In this document: positions 1 through 11,300 of the stretch, piece by piece
Position numbering within the stretch: the first letter of the stretch is position 1
Layout: every line of letters starts with the position of its first letter
Assembly (NCBI GenBank): GCA_030727405.1
Contig: JANRBR010000017.1
Coordinates: 1 to 64,000 of the forward strand
DNA: 64,000 nt
From: Crocinitomicaceae bacterium
GTDB taxonomy: Bacteria; Bacteroidota; Bacteroidia; Flavobacteriales_D; Crocinitomicaceae
Direction: 5' to 3'
Position numbers and translations under genes: made by a program
The notes under the pieces: generated by a model
What the model was told of the DNA's origin: nothing
What the model saw: only the letters and a program-made list of their open reading frames with translations
Databases searched by the model: none

Positions 1-53
1 AGAGCGCTTCCTTGGTAAGGAAGAGGTCACGAGTTCAATTCTCGTCATTGGCT
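1..53 (+). tRNA. tRNA-Thr (anticodon GGT), 3' part
   Basis: Only the 3' part of this tRNA lies in the window; the acceptor 5' strand and most of the D arm are cut off. The anticodon stem CTTCC/GGAAG encloses the loop TTGGTAA with anticodon GGT at 14-16, which reads the threonine codon ACC. A 5-nt variable loop is followed by the T arm ACGAG-TTCAATT-CTCGT and the acceptor 3' strand CATTGGC. CCA is not encoded. It lies just upstream of tuf, a common tRNA-tuf arrangement. Confidence 0.9.
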
Positions 54-72
54 CATTAATAAAAAGAAGTTG

Positions 73-102
73 AATCCTTTCCATGTTTTATGGTGAAGGA
101 TT
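73..102 (+). promoter_or_regulatory. Hairpin between tRNA-Thr and tuf
   Basis: AATCCTT (73-79) pairs with AAGGATT (96-102) and CCAT (81-84) with ATGG (90-93), with a small internal loop and loop GTTTT. It is followed by TTTATGATA rather than a clean T-run, so it may be a weak terminator, an RNA-processing stem for the tRNA transcript, or part of the tuf leader. No clear -33/-7 promoter is visible between it and tuf. Confidence 0.4.
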
Positions 103-147
103 TTATGATAAATAAGTATATTATTAACTAAGTAACAAATAAGAAAA

Positions 148-1335
148 ATGGCTAAGGAAAATTTTGACCGTTCCAAACCACACGTGAACATTGGTACTAT
201 TGGACACGTTGACCATGGTAAGACTACATTGACTGCAGCAATCTCTAGCGTTCTTGCTTCTAAGGGATTGGCTCAGGTTCGTGATTTCTCTTCAATCGAT
301 AACGCGCCCGAAGAAAAAGAGCGTGGTATCACTATTAACACTTCGCACATCGAGTACGAAACAGCAAACCGTCACTACGCACACGTTGACTGTCCAGGTC
401 ACGCGGATTACGTAAAGAACATGGTTACTGGAGCGGCACAGATGGATGGAGCGATTTTAGTAGTTGCTGCAACTGATGGTCCGATGCCTCAAACTCGTGA
501 GCACATCCTTCTTGGTCGCCAAGTTGGTGTTCCTCGTTTGGTTGTCTTCATGAATAAAGTGGACATGGTTGACGATGCTGAGTTATTAGAATTAGTTGAA
601 ATGGAAGTACGTGAATTACTTTCTTTCTACAAATACGATGGTGACAATGCACCAGTTATCCAAGGTTCAGCTTTGGGAGCATTAAACGGTGACCCTCAGT
701 GGGTTGCGACAGTTGATGCGTTAATGGAAGCAGTAGATACATACATTGAACTTCCTCCACGTGATGTAGACAAGCCTTTCTTAATGCCAGTTGAAGATGT
801 ATTTACGATTACAGGTCGTGGTACAGTTGTTACTGGTCGTATTGAAACAGGTGTTATCAACTCTGGAGATCCAGTTGAGATCTTAGGAATGGGTGAATTG
901 AAATTAACATCTACAGTAACAGGTGTTGAGATGTTCCGTAAAATGTTAGATCGTGGTGAAGCAGGTGACAACGCAGGATTATTACTACGTGGTATTGAGA
1001 AAACTCAAATCAAACGTGGAATGGTTATCTGTAAACCAGGTTCAACTACACCACACCAAGAATTTAAAGCTGAGATCTACGTATTGAAGAAAGAAGAAGG
1101 TGGTCGCCACACTCCTTTCCACAACAAATACCGTCCTCAGTTCTATTTCCGTACAACTGACGTAACAGGTGAGATCTTCTTAACGGATGGTCGCGAGATG
1201 GTTATGCCAGGTGACAACGTATCTATTAATGTAAAGTTGATCGTACCAGTTGCGATGGACAAAGGTCTCCGTTTCGCTATCCGCGAAGGTGGTCGTACAG
1301 TAGGTGCAGGTCAGGTTACAGAAATCGTAGCTTAA
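148..1335 (+). CDS. tuf: Elongation factor Tu
   Basis: EF-Tu is the GTPase that carries aminoacyl-tRNA to the ribosomal A site. The 395-residue protein has the expected family length. The P-loop GHVDHGKT is at residues 19-26, followed by DCPGHADY (G3) and NKVD (G4). Domains 2 and 3 follow, ending in the typical [13 protein letters not shown] tail. The ATG start gives the standard [17 protein letters not shown]-terminus. It sits between tRNA-Thr and tRNA-Trp and ahead of secE-nusG, the usual bacterial order; it was probably co-transcribed with upstream tRNA genes outside the window. Confidence 0.99.
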   Translation: MAKENFDRSKPHVNIGTIGHVDHGKTTLTAAISSVLASKGLAQVRDFSSIDNAPEEKERGITINTSHIEYETANRHYAHVDCPGHADYVKNMVTGAAQMDGAILVVAATDGPMPQTREHILLGRQVGVPRLVVFMNKVDMVDDAELLELVEMEVRELLSFYKYDGDNAPVIQGSALGALNGDPQWVATVDALMEAVDTYIELPPRDVDKPFLMPVEDVFTITGRGTVVTGRIETGVINSGDPVEILGMGELKLTSTVTGVEMFRKMLDRGEAGDNAGLLLRGIEKTQIKRGMVICKPGSTTPHQEFKAEIYVLKKEEGGRHTPFHNKYRPQFYFRTTDVTGEIFLTDGREMVMPGDNVSINVKLIVPVAMDKGLRFAIREGGRTVGAGQVTEIVA

Positions 1336-1357
1336 GATTCTACCAAAAGTAAAAAAC

Positions 1358-1383
1358 AAGGGGAGTTAACAGCTCCCCTTTTT
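1358..1383 (+). terminator. Rho-independent terminator after tuf
   Basis: AAGGGGAG (1358-1365) pairs with CTCCCCTT (1373-1380) around a 7-nt loop, followed by TTT and AAA. It stands directly before tRNA-Trp, so it either ends the tuf transcript or reduces read-through into the tRNA-secE-nusG unit. Confidence 0.8.
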
Positions 1384-1385
1384 AA

Positions 1386-1458
1386 ACGGGTGTAGCTCAG
1401 CTGGTAGAGTGGTGGTTTCCAAAACCATTGGTCGTGGGTTCGAATCCTACCGCCCGTG
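1386..1458 (+). tRNA. tRNA-Trp (anticodon CCA)
   Basis: A complete 73-nt cloverleaf: acceptor ACGGGTG/CGCCCGT, D stem GCTC/GAGT, anticodon stem GTGGT/ACCAT around loop TTCCAAA (anticodon CCA, codon UGG), T arm GTGGG-TTCGAAT-CCTAC, and discriminator G. CCA is not encoded. A single tRNA-Trp just before secE is a widespread bacterial arrangement. Confidence 0.97.
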
Positions 1459-1478
1459 CTCAATTTAAATTGAAATAA

Positions 1479-1700
1479 GTGTCAAAAATTAGATCATATT
1501 TTCAGGAAACTTACCAAGAAATGGTACACAACGTAACGTGGCCAACTTGGCAAGAATTACAAAACAACACGATTTTAGTTGTTGTTGCATCTGTTCTCAT
1601 AGCACTTGTCATCAAGTCAATGGATTATGCATTCGGTATTTCCGGTGATGAGGGTTCATTGTGGAAGGGATTACTTGGATTTATTTACGGATCATTCTAA
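1479..1700 (+). CDS. secE: Preprotein translocase subunit SecE
   Basis: SecE is the small clamp subunit of the SecYEG channel in the inner membrane. The 73-residue protein is the short single-span form typical of many bacteria. It has the conserved amphipathic stretch before the membrane span (MVHNVTWPTWQELQNNT) and one transmembrane helix (ILVVVASVLIALVI). The start is GTG; no in-frame ATG would keep the N-terminal amphipathic helix. nusG follows 11 nt downstream, the standard secE-nusG pairing. Confidence 0.95.
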   Translation: MSKIRSYFQETYQEMVHNVTWPTWQELQNNTILVVVASVLIALVIKSMDYAFGISGDEGSLWKGLLGFIYGSF

Positions 1701-1711
1701 CAAAAACGGTA

Positions 1712-2263
1712 ATGGCAGAAATTGTTAAGAAGTGGTATGTAGTTCGTGCTGTTAGTGGTAAGGAAAAGAAAGTGAAGGAGTACCTCGAGCTAGAAATTTC
1801 TCGAATGAAACTAAATGACTATGTCAACCAAGTACTTATTCCAACTGAAAAAGTTTTCAAAATACAGAACGGTAAAAAGGTAAATAAAGAAAAAGCTTTC
1901 TTACCTGGTTATGTGTTAATTGAAGCCGCTCTTGTCGGAGAGGTAAGTCACGTGATTAAAAGCATCCCGAATGTAATTGGATTTCTTGGTACAGAGAAAG
2001 GTGGTGCACCTGTTCCTATGCGTTTAGCGGAAGTTAATCGAATCTTAGGAAAGGTAGACGAACTGGCGATGACCGAGGAAGAATTGAAAATTCCTTTTGT
2101 TATCGGAGAATCTGTGAAAGTAGTTGATGGACCGTTTAATAACTTTAGCGGTGTCGTTGATGAAATCAACGAAGACAAGAAAAAATTGAAAGTAATGGTC
2201 AAAATATTTGGCCGCAAAAACCTTTTGGAGCTCAACTACATGCAAGTTGAGAAAGAAGGGTAA
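1712..2263 (+). CDS. nusG: Transcription elongation factor NusG
   Basis: NusG binds RNA polymerase, affects pausing and couples transcription with translation or Rho. The 183-residue protein has an N-terminal NGN domain (KKWYVVRAVSGKEKKVKEYL, then LPGYVLIEA and IPNVIGFLG) and a C-terminal KOW domain (VVDGPFNNFSGVVDEI). The ATG at 1712 gives the typical MAEIVKKWYVV start; the reading frame is open further upstream into secE, but that extension has no NusG character. It precedes the rplKAJL ribosomal protein genes. Confidence 0.97.
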   Translation: MAEIVKKWYVVRAVSGKEKKVKEYLELEISRMKLNDYVNQVLIPTEKVFKIQNGKKVNKEKAFLPGYVLIEAALVGEVSHVIKSIPNVIGFLGTEKGGAPVPMRLAEVNRILGKVDELAMTEEELKIPFVIGESVKVVDGPFNNFSGVVDEINEDKKKLKVMVKIFGRKNLLELNYMQVEKEG

Positions 2264-2345
2264 AATTTGTATTAACCGTAGGAGTGAGTCCGATGATTAA
2301 AGCTTCCCATCACAGATTCACGTTGACTACATAATTTTAATATAT
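2264..2345 (+). promoter_or_regulatory. Possible structured leader of rplK-rplA
   Basis: This 82-nt gap precedes rplK. A two-helix fold with asymmetric internal loops can be drawn: GTGA (2284-2287) with TCAC (2318-2321), and GATG (2292-2295) with CATC (2308-2311). Ribosomal protein L1 autoregulates L11-L1 operons in other bacteria by binding a leader of this general kind. That this is an L1 site is inference; no homology could be checked. Confidence 0.3.
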
Positions 2346-2792
2346 ATGGCTAAAGAAGTAGCAGCATTGATCAAATTGCAGATCAAAGGAGGCGCAGCCA
2401 ACCCGTCACCGCCAATCGGACCAGCTTTAGGTGCGAAAGGGGTAAACATCATGGAGTTTTGTAAGCAGTTTAATGCTCGTACTCAAGATAAAATGGGTAA
2501 GGTCGTACCAGTTGTTATCACTGTTTATGGTGATAAATCTTTTGATTTCGTTCTTAAAACACCACCGGCAGCGGTACAAATCATCGAGCATACAAAAATC
2601 AAAAAAGGTTCTTCTGAACCGAATCGTGTGAAAGTTGCTTCCATTTCTTGGGATCAAATTCGCATGATCGCGGAAGATAAATTACCTGATTTGAATTGTT
2701 TTACCGTTGATGCAGCGATGCGCATGGTTGCAGGAACAGCAAGAAGTATGGGGGTAACCGTTAAAGGTGGAGACGCTCCTAAATCCAAATAA
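2346..2792 (+). CDS. rplK: 50S ribosomal protein L11
   Basis: L11 binds 23S rRNA at the GTPase-associated centre. The 148-residue length is near the usual 141-145. Visible are the N-terminal [20 protein letters not shown] motif, with its conserved Pro-Ser-Pro-Pro-hinge, and the C-terminal rRNA-binding part ending [17 protein letters not shown]. It begins the rplK-rplA-rplJ-rplL group and lies 9 nt before rplA, so the two are clearly co-transcribed. Confidence 0.98.
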   Translation: MAKEVAALIKLQIKGGAANPSPPIGPALGAKGVNIMEFCKQFNARTQDKMGKVVPVVITVYGDKSFDFVLKTPPAAVQIIEHTKIKKGSSEPNRVKVASISWDQIRMIAEDKLPDLNCFTVDAAMRMVAGTARSMGVTVKGGDAPKSK

Positions 2793-2801
2793 TTTAATGT
2801 T

Positions 2802-3497
2802 ATGAAAAGAGTTTCTAAAAAAAGAAAAGAGGTCTTGTCGAAATTTGATTTGACAAAAACCTACACTCTATCTGAAGCATGTGATTTGGTGAAGGGAATT
2901 TCTACAACCAAATTCGATGCCTCTGTAGATATCTGTGTTCGTTTAGGGGTTGATCCTCGTAAAGCGAATCAAATGGTACGTGGAACCGTTGCATTGCCTC
3001 ACGGAACTGGTAAGGATATTAAAGTACTTGTACTTTGTACTCCAGACAAGGAAAAAGAAGCAATTGACGCAGGTGCGGAATATGTTGGATTAGACGACTA
3101 CATTGAGAAAATCAAAGGTGGTTGGACTGATATCGATGTAATCATTACAATGCCTTCAGTAATGGGTAAAGTAGGTGCACTTGGGCGAGTTCTAGGACCA
3201 CGTGGTTTAATGCCTAATCCGAAAACTGGAACAGTTACCATGGATATTGGTAAAGCTGTAACAGAAGTGAAAGCTGGTAAAATCGACTTTAAAGTAGATA
3301 AATACGGTATCATTCACTCTTCGGTTGGTAAAGTTAGTTTTGAAGGAGATAAAATTCATGAAAATGCGAACGAGTTGATTCAAACACTAGTGAAATTAAA
3401 ACCATCTGCTGCAAAAGGTACTTATATTAAAAGTATCTACCTAAGCTCAACGATGAGCCCAGGGATACAAATTGACGCGAAGTCTGTTACTGCTTAA
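2802..3497 (+). CDS. rplA: 50S ribosomal protein L1
   Basis: L1 forms the mobile L1 stalk that helps release E-site tRNA, and in many bacteria represses its own operon. The 231-residue length is typical. Recognisable are the central [18 protein letters not shown] signature and the C-terminal [10 protein letters not shown]. It follows rplK by 9 nt and precedes rplJ by 11 nt. The short gap to rplJ leaves no room for a separate L10-type leader. Confidence 0.98.
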   Translation: MKRVSKKRKEVLSKFDLTKTYTLSEACDLVKGISTTKFDASVDICVRLGVDPRKANQMVRGTVALPHGTGKDIKVLVLCTPDKEKEAIDAGAEYVGLDDYIEKIKGGWTDIDVIITMPSVMGKVGALGRVLGPRGLMPNPKTGTVTMDIGKAVTEVKAGKIDFKVDKYGIIHSSVGKVSFEGDKIHENANELIQTLVKLKPSAAKGTYIKSIYLSSTMSPGIQIDAKSVTA

Positions 3498-3508
3498 TAC
3501 TTAAGAAA

Positions 3509-4030
3509 ATGACAAAAGAAGAAAAAGCAAAGTATATCAGCGATTTGGCGGCAGATTTAACTGCTAACAATGTGTTGTATCTAGCAGACACGGCAGAATT
3601 AACAGTAGAGACAGTAAACGCTTTACGTAGAAGATGTTTTCAATCAAACATCTCCATGCGTGTAGTGAAAAATGCATTGCTTCAAAAAGCGATGGACCAA
3701 GTAGAAGGAAAGAATTTCGGTGCGTTGAGAGATGTATTGAAAGGATCTACTTCTGTGATGTTCAGCGAAGTAGCAAATGCTCCTGCTAAATTGATCGCAG
3801 ATTTCCGTAAGAAATCTCCGAAACCAATTTTAAAAGGTGCTTACATTGATGAAGCAATTTTCATTGGCGATAACCAATTAACAGTTCTAGAATCACTGAA
3901 AAGTAAAGAAGAATTGGTTGGCGAAATCATTGGAATGTTACAAAGTCCTGCTCAAAATGTATTGTCTGCTCTTAAAGGTTCTGGTGGCACAATCGCTGGA
4001 ATCCTTAAAACGCTCGAAAAACGAGCATAA
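3509..4030 (+). CDS. rplJ: 50S ribosomal protein L10
   Basis: L10 anchors the L7/L12 dimers to the ribosome. The 173-residue protein has the N-terminal rRNA-binding domain (starting TKEEKAKYISDLAADL, with the conserved RVVKNALLQKA) and a C-terminal helix for L12 binding (GMLQSPAQNVLSALK, ending GILKTLEKRA). It lies between rplA and rplL, as in most bacteria. Confidence 0.97.
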   Translation: MTKEEKAKYISDLAADLTANNVLYLADTAELTVETVNALRRRCFQSNISMRVVKNALLQKAMDQVEGKNFGALRDVLKGSTSVMFSEVANAPAKLIADFRKKSPKPILKGAYIDEAIFIGDNQLTVLESLKSKEELVGEIIGMLQSPAQNVLSALKGSGGTIAGILKTLEKRA

Positions 4031-4066
4031 ATTAATTAATAATAACCTTTTTTAAATTAAAATAAA

Positions 4067-4447
4067 ATGGCTGATTTAAAGCAAATTGCAGAAACGTTAG
4101 TTAACCTTACAGTAAAAGAAGTAAGCGAGTTAGCAACAATTTTAAAAGACGAATATGGAATCGAACCAGCTGCTGCTGCTCCAGTAATGATGGCGGGTGG
4201 TCCTGCTGCTGGTGGTGGTGAAGCTGCTGCTGAGAAAACTGAATTCGACGTAATCTTGAAATCTGGTGGTGCAAACAAACTTGCAGTAGTTAAACTTGTA
4301 AAAGAATTGACTGGAAACGGATTGAAAGAATCAAAAGATCTAGTTGACGCTGCTCCTACAACATTGAAAGAAGCGGTTTCTAAAGACGAAGCTGAAGGGC
4401 TTAAAAAAGCTTTAGAAGAAGCTGGAGCTGAAGTTGAGGTTAAGTAA
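4067..4447 (+). CDS. rplL: 50S ribosomal protein L7/L12
   Basis: L7/L12 is the acidic stalk protein that recruits translational GTPases. The 126 residues contain the N-terminal dimerisation domain ([24 protein letters not shown]), an Ala/Gly-rich flexible hinge (residues about 36-58), and the C-terminal domain [20 protein letters not shown] with [13 protein letters not shown]. An attenuator-like hairpin follows before rpoB. Confidence 0.98.
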   Translation: MADLKQIAETLVNLTVKEVSELATILKDEYGIEPAAAAPVMMAGGPAAGGGEAAAEKTEFDVILKSGGANKLAVVKLVKELTGNGLKESKDLVDAAPTTLKEAVSKDEAEGLKKALEEAGAEVEVK

Positions 4448-4463
4448 TTAATCCCACAATATT

Positions 4464-4509
4464 ACAGGAAAGGCACCGCTATTTTAGCGGGTGCCTTCTC
4501 CTGTTTTTT
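4464..4509 (+). terminator. Attenuator/terminator hairpin between rplL and rpoB
   Basis: A two-part stem: outer ACAGGA (4464-4469) with TCCTGT (4499-4504), inner GGCACC (4472-4477) with GGTGCC (4490-4495), and GCTA with TAGC with one bulged G. A T-run (4504-4509) follows. In E. coli a partial terminator at the same place lets far more rplJL than rpoBC mRNA be made; the same role is inferred here. Confidence 0.8.
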
Positions 4510-4557
4510 CGCATGTTGATTTTGACAGAATAATCGAATAACTAAAAAATAAAAGCC

Positions 4558-7500
4558 TTGGCAACATCAAATAATTCAACCCGAATTAATTTTGCTTCAA
4601 GCAAAAATCAATTTGAGTATCCAGATTTTCTGGAAATTCAGTTAAAATCCTTCCAAGAATTCTTTCAGTTGGAAACAACTCCTGAGAATCGTGAAAGTGA
4701 AGGGTTATTTAAAGTTTTCGCTGAAAACTTTCCAATTACCGATACTAGAAATCAATTCGTATTGGAGTTTTTGGATTACTTTATCGATCCACCCCGCTAT
4801 TCAATAGATGAGTGTATCGAACGCGGTTTGACTTACAGTGTTCCGCTTAAAGCAAAATTGAAATTATATTGTACTGACCCTGAACACGAAGATTTCGAAA
4901 CAATCGTTCAGGATGTATATTTAGGTACAATTCCTTATATGACACCGAAAGGGTCGTTTGTGGTGAATGGTGCTGAACGTGTGATCGTTTCTCAATTACA
5001 CCGCTCACCAGGTGTGTTCTTCGGTCAAAGCCGACACGCTAATGGCACTAAATTGTACTCTGCTCGTATCATTCCTTTCAAAGGTTCTTGGATTGAATTC
5101 GCGACAGATATCAATAACATCATGTATGCTTACATCGATCGTAAGAAAAAATTGCCGGTAACCACGTTGTTCCGTGCAATTGGATACGAAACGGATCGTG
5201 ATATCCTAGAAATTTTTGGATTGGCTGATGAAGTCAAGGTCAATAAAGCCAATTTGAAAAAATTAGTTGGACGTCGTTTGGCTGCTCGTGTGTTAAAAAC
5301 ATGGATTGAAGATTTCGTTGATGAAGATACAGGAGAAGTGGTATCAATTGAACGTAATGAAGTGATTCTAGACCGTGAATTAGTGATCGGTGAGGAACAC
5401 TTGGATTCAATCATGGATTCAGGAGCAAAATCATTGATTTTACACAAAGAAGATGGTAATTCTACGGATTATACCATTATCTACAATACCTTACAAAAGG
5501 ATACTTCCAACTCTGAAAAAGAAGCGGTTGAACACATTTACCGTCAATTAAGGAATGCAGATCCACCCGACTACGAAACAGCAAAAGGAGTTTTTGAGAA
5601 ATTATTCTTCTCCGATGCTCGTTACGATTTAGGTGAAGTTGGACGTTTCCGTTTGAATAAAAAGTTAGGATTAGATGATTCGGAAGAGTCTCGTGTCCTT
5701 ACGAAAACAGACATTATCAACATCATTAAATATTTGATCGAGTTGATTAACTCGAAAGCAGATATCGATGATATTGACCACTTATCAAATCGACGTGTTC
5801 GTACGGTTGGTGAGCAATTGTATGCGCAATTTGGTGTGGGTCTTGCTAGAATGGCAAGAACCATCCGAGAGCGTATGAACGTTCGTGACAATGAAGTCTT
5901 TACACCTATTGACTTGATCAATGCGAAAACACTTTCGTCGGTGATTAATTCTTTCTTTGGAACGAATCAACTTTCTCAGTTTATGGATCAAACCAATCCA
6001 TTATCTGAGGTAACACACAAGCGCCGTCTATCGGCTTTAGGACCTGGCGGACTTTCTCGTGAAAGAGCTGGTTTTGAGGTTCGTGACGTTCACTACACGC
6101 ACTACGGTCGTCTATGTACGATTGAAACGCCGGAAGGACCAAACATTGGTTTGATTTCCTCCTTGTGTGTTTTTGCGAAAGTAAATAAACTAGGTTTCAT
6201 AGAAACTCCTTACCGTCGTGTTGAAAATGGTAAAGTTGTATTAAATGAAGAGCCTGTTTATCTAGCGGCTGAAGAAGAAGATTCAAAAATGATCGCACAA
6301 GCAAATGCTGTGATGGATGATAAAGGAAACTTCTTGTCTGATGTCGTAAAAGCTCGTTTTGAAGGAGACTTCCCAGTGGTTGCTCCGAAAGACTTGAATT
6401 TGATGGATGTAGGTGCGAACCAAATTGCATCGATTGCCGCTTCGTCTATTCCATTCTTGGAGCATGATGATGCCAACCGTGCATTGATGGGATCGAACAT
6501 GCAACGTCAAGCAGTTCCATTATTACGTCCAAATTCTCCAATTGTTGGTACTGGAATCGAACGCCTTGTTGCACGTGATTCTCGTGTATTAATCAATGCT
6601 GAAGGAACAGGAACAGTAGAATATGTAGATGCAAATGAAATCGTGATTCGTTACGATTGGAACGAAGAAGATAAATTGGTAAGTTTTGATAGCGAAGTAA
6701 CGCGTTATGGCTTAACCAAATTCATGAAAACGAATCAAAGTACATGCATCAACTTGAAACCAATTGTTCAAAAAGGTGACCGAGTTGAAAAAGGACAAGT
6801 TCTTTGTGAAGGATATGCAACGCAAGCTGGTGAGTTGGCTTTAGGTCAAAACTTAAAAGTAGCTTTCATGCCTTGGAAAGGATATAACTTTGAGGATGCG
6901 ATCGTAATCTCTGAAAAAGTGGTTCGTGATGACATCTTTACTTCGGTTCACATCGATGAATACTCATTGGAAGTACGCGACACAAAACGTGGTATGGAGG
7001 AATTAACTTCTGATATTCCAAACGTAAGTGAAGAAGCAACGAAAGATTTAGATGATAACGGATTGATCCGTATTGGTGCAGAAATCAAAGAAGGTGATAT
7101 CCTTATCGGTAAAATAACACCGAAAGGTGAAACAGATCCATCTCCAGAGGAAAAATTATTGCGTGCCATTTTTGGTGACAAAGCGGGAGATGTGAAAGAT
7201 GCTTCATTGAAAGCTGGTCCATCTTTACGTGGTGTTGTAATTGAGAAAAAATTGTTCTCAAGAGCAATTAAAGATCGTAAATCTAAATCTCAAGATAAAC
7301 CAATCTTAGAAACCATTGATGCAGAATACCAAAAGGATTTTGCTGATTTGAAAGAAAAACTTGCTGAAAAGTTGATGGTCATTTTAGGTGAAAACAAGTC
7401 ATCAGGTGTATTCAATAACTTCAAAGAGGAATTGATTAAGAAAGGTACGAAGTTTACCGTTAAAGCGTTGATGGCATTGGATTATTCCATTGTTAATCCG

Positions 7501-8367
7501 TTAAATTGGACTTCAGACGCAAAAATAAATCAATTGATTAGCCGTGTCATTCACAACTTTAATATTAAAGCAAACGATTTACTTGGTAACTACAAACGAC
7601 GTAAATTCCATATCTCTGTTGGGGATGAACTTCCTGCAGGAATTGTGAAATTGGCGAAAGTTTATGTTGCGAAGAAACGTAAGTTAAAAGTTGGGGATAA
7701 AATGGCGGGTCGTCACGGAAATAAAGGAATCGTAGCGAACATCGTTCGTCAAGAGGACATGCCTTTCCTTGAGGATGGAACACCAGTTGATATCGTATTG
7801 AATCCACTTGGGGTACCATCTCGTATGAACCTTGGTCAGATTTATGAAACTGTTCTTGGTTGGGCAGGTGAAAAATTAGGCATGAAGTTCGCGACTCCAA
7901 TTTTTGATGGTGCTAAACCATCTGAAATTGATGAATGGACAGTAAAAGCTGGAGTTCCTAAGTCAGGTAAAACGTACCTGTATGATGGAGGTACTGGTGA
8001 GCGTTTCCATCAACCAGCAACTGTTGGGGTAATTTACATGTTGAAATTATCACACATGGTGGATGATAAAATGCATGCACGTTCTATCGGACCATACTCA
8101 TTAATTACGCAGCAACCACTTGGTGGTAAAGCGCAATTCGGAGGTCAGCGTTTTGGAGAGATGGAGGTTTGGGCATTAGAGGCATTTGGTGCAGCTAATA
8201 TCCTTCAAGAAATCTTGACAGTGAAATCGGATGACGTAATGGGTCGTGCGAAAGCATACGAAGCAATCGTTAAGGGTGACAACATTCCTGAACCAGGAAT
8301 TCCTGAATCATTCAATGTATTGTTACACGAGCTTCGCGGATTGTGTTTGAACGTATCGATGGACTAA
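4558..8367 (+). CDS. rpoB: DNA-directed RNA polymerase subunit beta
   Basis: RpoB forms, with RpoC, the catalytic cleft of RNA polymerase. The 1269-residue protein is in the usual range for the phylum. The rifampicin-pocket segment ([17 protein letters not shown], then [13 protein letters not shown]) is intact and shows the ordinary sensitive-type residues. The C-terminal [20 protein letters not shown] is also clear. The start is TTG: it gives [20 protein letters not shown], which fits the family N-terminus, and no ATG is available before the conserved [17 protein letters not shown]. It is separated from rplL by an attenuator-like hairpin and from rpoC by 30 nt. Confidence 0.98.
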   Translation: MATSNNSTRINFASSKNQFEYPDFLEIQLKSFQEFFQLETTPENRESEGLFKVFAENFPITDTRNQFVLEFLDYFIDPPRYSIDECIERGLTYSVPLKAKLKLYCTDPEHEDFETIVQDVYLGTIPYMTPKGSFVVNGAERVIVSQLHRSPGVFFGQSRHANGTKLYSARIIPFKGSWIEFATDINNIMYAYIDRKKKLPVTTLFRAIGYETDRDILEIFGLADEVKVNKANLKKLVGRRLAARVLKTWIEDFVDEDTGEVVSIERNEVILDRELVIGEEHLDSIMDSGAKSLILHKEDGNSTDYTIIYNTLQKDTSNSEKEAVEHIYRQLRNADPPDYETAKGVFEKLFFSDARYDLGEVGRFRLNKKLGLDDSEESRVLTKTDIINIIKYLIELINSKADIDDIDHLSNRRVRTVGEQLYAQFGVGLARMARTIRERMNVRDNEVFTPIDLINAKTLSSVINSFFGTNQLSQFMDQTNPLSEVTHKRRLSALGPGGLSRERAGFEVRDVHYTHYGRLCTIETPEGPNIGLISSLCVFAKVNKLGFIETPYRRVENGKVVLNEEPVYLAAEEEDSKMIAQANAVMDDKGNFLSDVVKARFEGDFPVVAPKDLNLMDVGANQIASIAASSIPFLEHDDANRALMGSNMQRQAVPLLRPNSPIVGTGIERLVARDSRVLINAEGTGTVEYVDANEIVIRYDWNEEDKLVSFDSEVTRYGLTKFMKTNQSTCINLKPIVQKGDRVEKGQVLCEGYATQAGELALGQNLKVAFMPWKGYNFEDAIVISEKVVRDDIFTSVHIDEYSLEVRDTKRGMEELTSDIPNVSEEATKDLDDNGLIRIGAEIKEGDILIGKITPKGETDPSPEEKLLRAIFGDKAGDVKDASLKAGPSLRGVVIEKKLFSRAIKDRKSKSQDKPILETIDAEYQKDFADLKEKLAEKLMVILGENKSSGVFNNFKEELIKKGTKFTVKALMALDYSIVNPLNWTSDAKINQLISRVIHNFNIKANDLLGNYKRRKFHISVGDELPAGIVKLAKVYVAKKRKLKVGDKMAGRHGNKGIVANIVRQEDMPFLEDGTPVDIVLNPLGVPSRMNLGQIYETVLGWAGEKLGMKFATPIFDGAKPSEIDEWTVKAGVPKSGKTYLYDGGTGERFHQPATVGVIYMLKLSHMVDDKMHARSIGPYSLITQQPLGGKAQFGGQRFGEMEVWALEAFGAANILQEILTVKSDDVMGRAKAYEAIVKGDNIPEPGIPESFNVLLHELRGLCLNVSMD

Positions 8368-8397
8368 TTGATTAATAACGAAAACATTATATAAAAA

Positions 8398-11300
8398 ATG
8401 GCTTTCAAAAGAGAAATACCAAAAAAACAAAGTAGCTTTAATAAAATCACCATTTCATTGGCTTCTCCAGAAAATATTTTGGAGCATTCAAGTGGTGAGG
8501 TATTAAAGCCTGAGACAATCAACTACCGTACGTACAAACCAGAGCGCGACGGGTTGTTCTGCGAGCGCATTTTTGGTCCAGTAAAAGACTACGAATGTCA
8601 CTGTGGAAAATACAAACGTATTCGCTATAAAGGAATCGTATGTGACCGTTGTGGAGTAGAAGTAACGGAGAAGAAAGTACGTAGAGAGCGCATGGGACAC
8701 ATTTCGTTAGTGGTTCCTGTAGCTCACATCTGGTACTTCCGTTCATTACCGAACAAAATTGGTTACTTGTTAGGCTTGCCTACGAAAAAGCTAGATCAAA
8801 TTATCTATTACGAGCGCTATGTGGTTATCAACGCAGGTGCGGCTCTAACATTGGATAATGTTAATTTGAAAAAATTCGACTTCTTAACAGAAGAAGAATA
8901 TTTGGATATCGTTGACGCTTTGCCAAAAGAAAATCAATATTTGGAGGATTCAGATCCGAACAAATTTTTGGCGAAAATGGGAGCGGAAGCATTGTATGAC
9001 TTATTGAAGGACTTAAATCTGGAGGAGTTATCCTACACGCTTCGCGATCAAGCTGAAAACGAAACATCCGTTCAACGTAAAAATGAAGCGTTAAAACGTC
9101 TTCAGGTAGTTGAAGCGATGAAAGATTCACAAACACGTATCGACAACCGTCCAGAGTGGATGATTGTGAAAGTGGTGCCTGTTATTCCACCTGAATTGCG
9201 TCCATTGGTTCCACTAGATGGAGGTCGTTTCGCAACTTCAGATTTGAATGACTTGTATCGTCGTGTGATTATACGTAACAATCGATTGAAACGATTGATC
9301 GAAATCAAAGCGCCAGAAGTAATCTTGCGTAATGAGAAACGTATGTTACAAGAATCTGTTGATTCATTGTTCGATAACTCAAGAAAATCAAGTGCAGTTA
9401 AAACGGAATCAAATCGCGCTTTGAAATCCCTTTCTGATTCATTGAAAGGTAAACAAGGTCGTTTCCGTCAAAACTTACTTGGTAAACGTGTGGATTATTC
9501 AGCGCGTTCAGTTATTGTCGTTGGTCCAGATTTGAAATTACACGAATGTGGTTTACCAAAGGACATGGCTGCGGAACTATACAAACCGTTTATCATCCGT
9601 AAGATGATCGAACGTGGCATCGTGAAAACAGTGAAATCTGCAAAGAAAATTGTTGATCGAAAAGAGCCAGTTGTTTGGGATATCTTAGAGAATGTATTGA
9701 AAGGTCACCCAGTTCTTTTGAACCGTGCCCCTACACTTCACCGTTTAGGTATTCAGGCGTTCCAACCAAAACTTATCGAAGGAAAAGCGATTCGTCTTCA
9801 CCCTTTGGTAACAACAGCCTTCAATGCCGATTTCGATGGTGACCAGATGGCGGTTCACTTACCACTAGGTAACGCTGCAATTTTGGAAGCTCAAATGTTG
9901 ATGCTTGCATCTCATAACATCTTGAATCCTGCTAATGGGGCGCCGATTGCGGTACCTTCTCAAGACATGGTCTTGGGTCTATATTACATCACGAAAGGTA
10001 AACTTTCTATGGAAGGTGACATCGTGAATGGACAAGATGGTATTTTCTATTCACCACAAGAGGTAATCATTGCTTACAATGAGAAAAAACTTGATTTGCA
10101 TGCACGAATCAAAGTTAAATCATATGATTTAGGTAAAAATGGTGAGCCGGAATTGATGTTGATTGAAACGACTTGTGGTCGCGTAATGTTCAACGAAAAA
10201 GTTCCAAGAGAAGTAGGATACATCAATGATGTCTTAACGAAAAAAGCACTTCGCGATATCATCGGTGAGGTATTGAAAGTTTGTGGTACTTCACGTACTG
10301 CTCAATTCCTTGATGACATCAAAGGATTAGGATATGAAATGGCCTTTAGAGGTGGATTATCGTTCAACCTTGATGACATCATCATTCCAAAAGAAAAAGA
10401 AGTTTTAGTTGGTAAGGCTGAAAATGAAGTGAAAGAAGTCATGATGAATTACAACATGGGTCTTATCACCAATAATGAGCGTTACAATCAAATCATTGAT
10501 ATTTGGACACATACAAATTCACGTTTGACTGCCACTTTGATGGATCAATTGAAAACCGATCGCCAAGGATTTAACTCCATCTATATGATGTATGATTCTG
10601 GAGCTCGTGGATCGAAAGAGCAAATCCGTCAGTTATCTGGTATGCGTGGATTGATGGCGAAACCGCAAAAATCTGGTGCGTCTGTTCAGGAAATCATTGA
10701 AAACCCGATCTTATCCAACTTTAAAGAAGGATTATCGATTCTTGAGTACTTCATCTCCACTCACGGTGCACGTAAAGGTTTGGCCGATACAGCCCTGAAA
10801 ACGGCAGATGCTGGTTACTTAACACGTCGTTTGGTCGATGTTGCTCAGGATGTTGTGATTAATTCAAATGATTGTGGTACGCTTCGCGGAATCGTTGCGA
10901 CTGCATTGAAGAAAAACGACGAGGTAGTTGAACCATTATACGATCGTATTTTAGGACGTACTTCTGTACATGATGTTTACTTACCTGATACAGATGAGTT
11001 AGTCATTGCAGCTGGTGAATTGATTTCTGAAGACATCGCAAATACGATTTCTAAAGCCGGAATCGAGGAAGTTGAAATCCGTTCTGTATTGACTTGTGAA
11101 ATGAGACGTGGTGTTTGTTCTAAATGCTACGGACGTAACCTTGCCAACCACCGCCTTGCGCAACGTGGAGACGCTGTAGGAGTTGTCGCTGCACAATCCA
11201 TTGGTGAGCCAGGTACTCAGTTAACGCTTCGTACATTCCACGTTGGGGGTACTGCATCGAACATCGCAGATATTTCTGACTTGAAAGCGAAAGCAAACGG

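Noticed and set aside
1661-1711. Longer nusG starting inside secE
   Set aside because: The extension has no NusG features, and MAEIVKKWYVV at 1712 is the standard start.
4057-4278. Minus-strand frame opposite rplL
   Set aside because: It mirrors the Ala/Gly-rich hinge of L7/L12 and is an antisense artefact.
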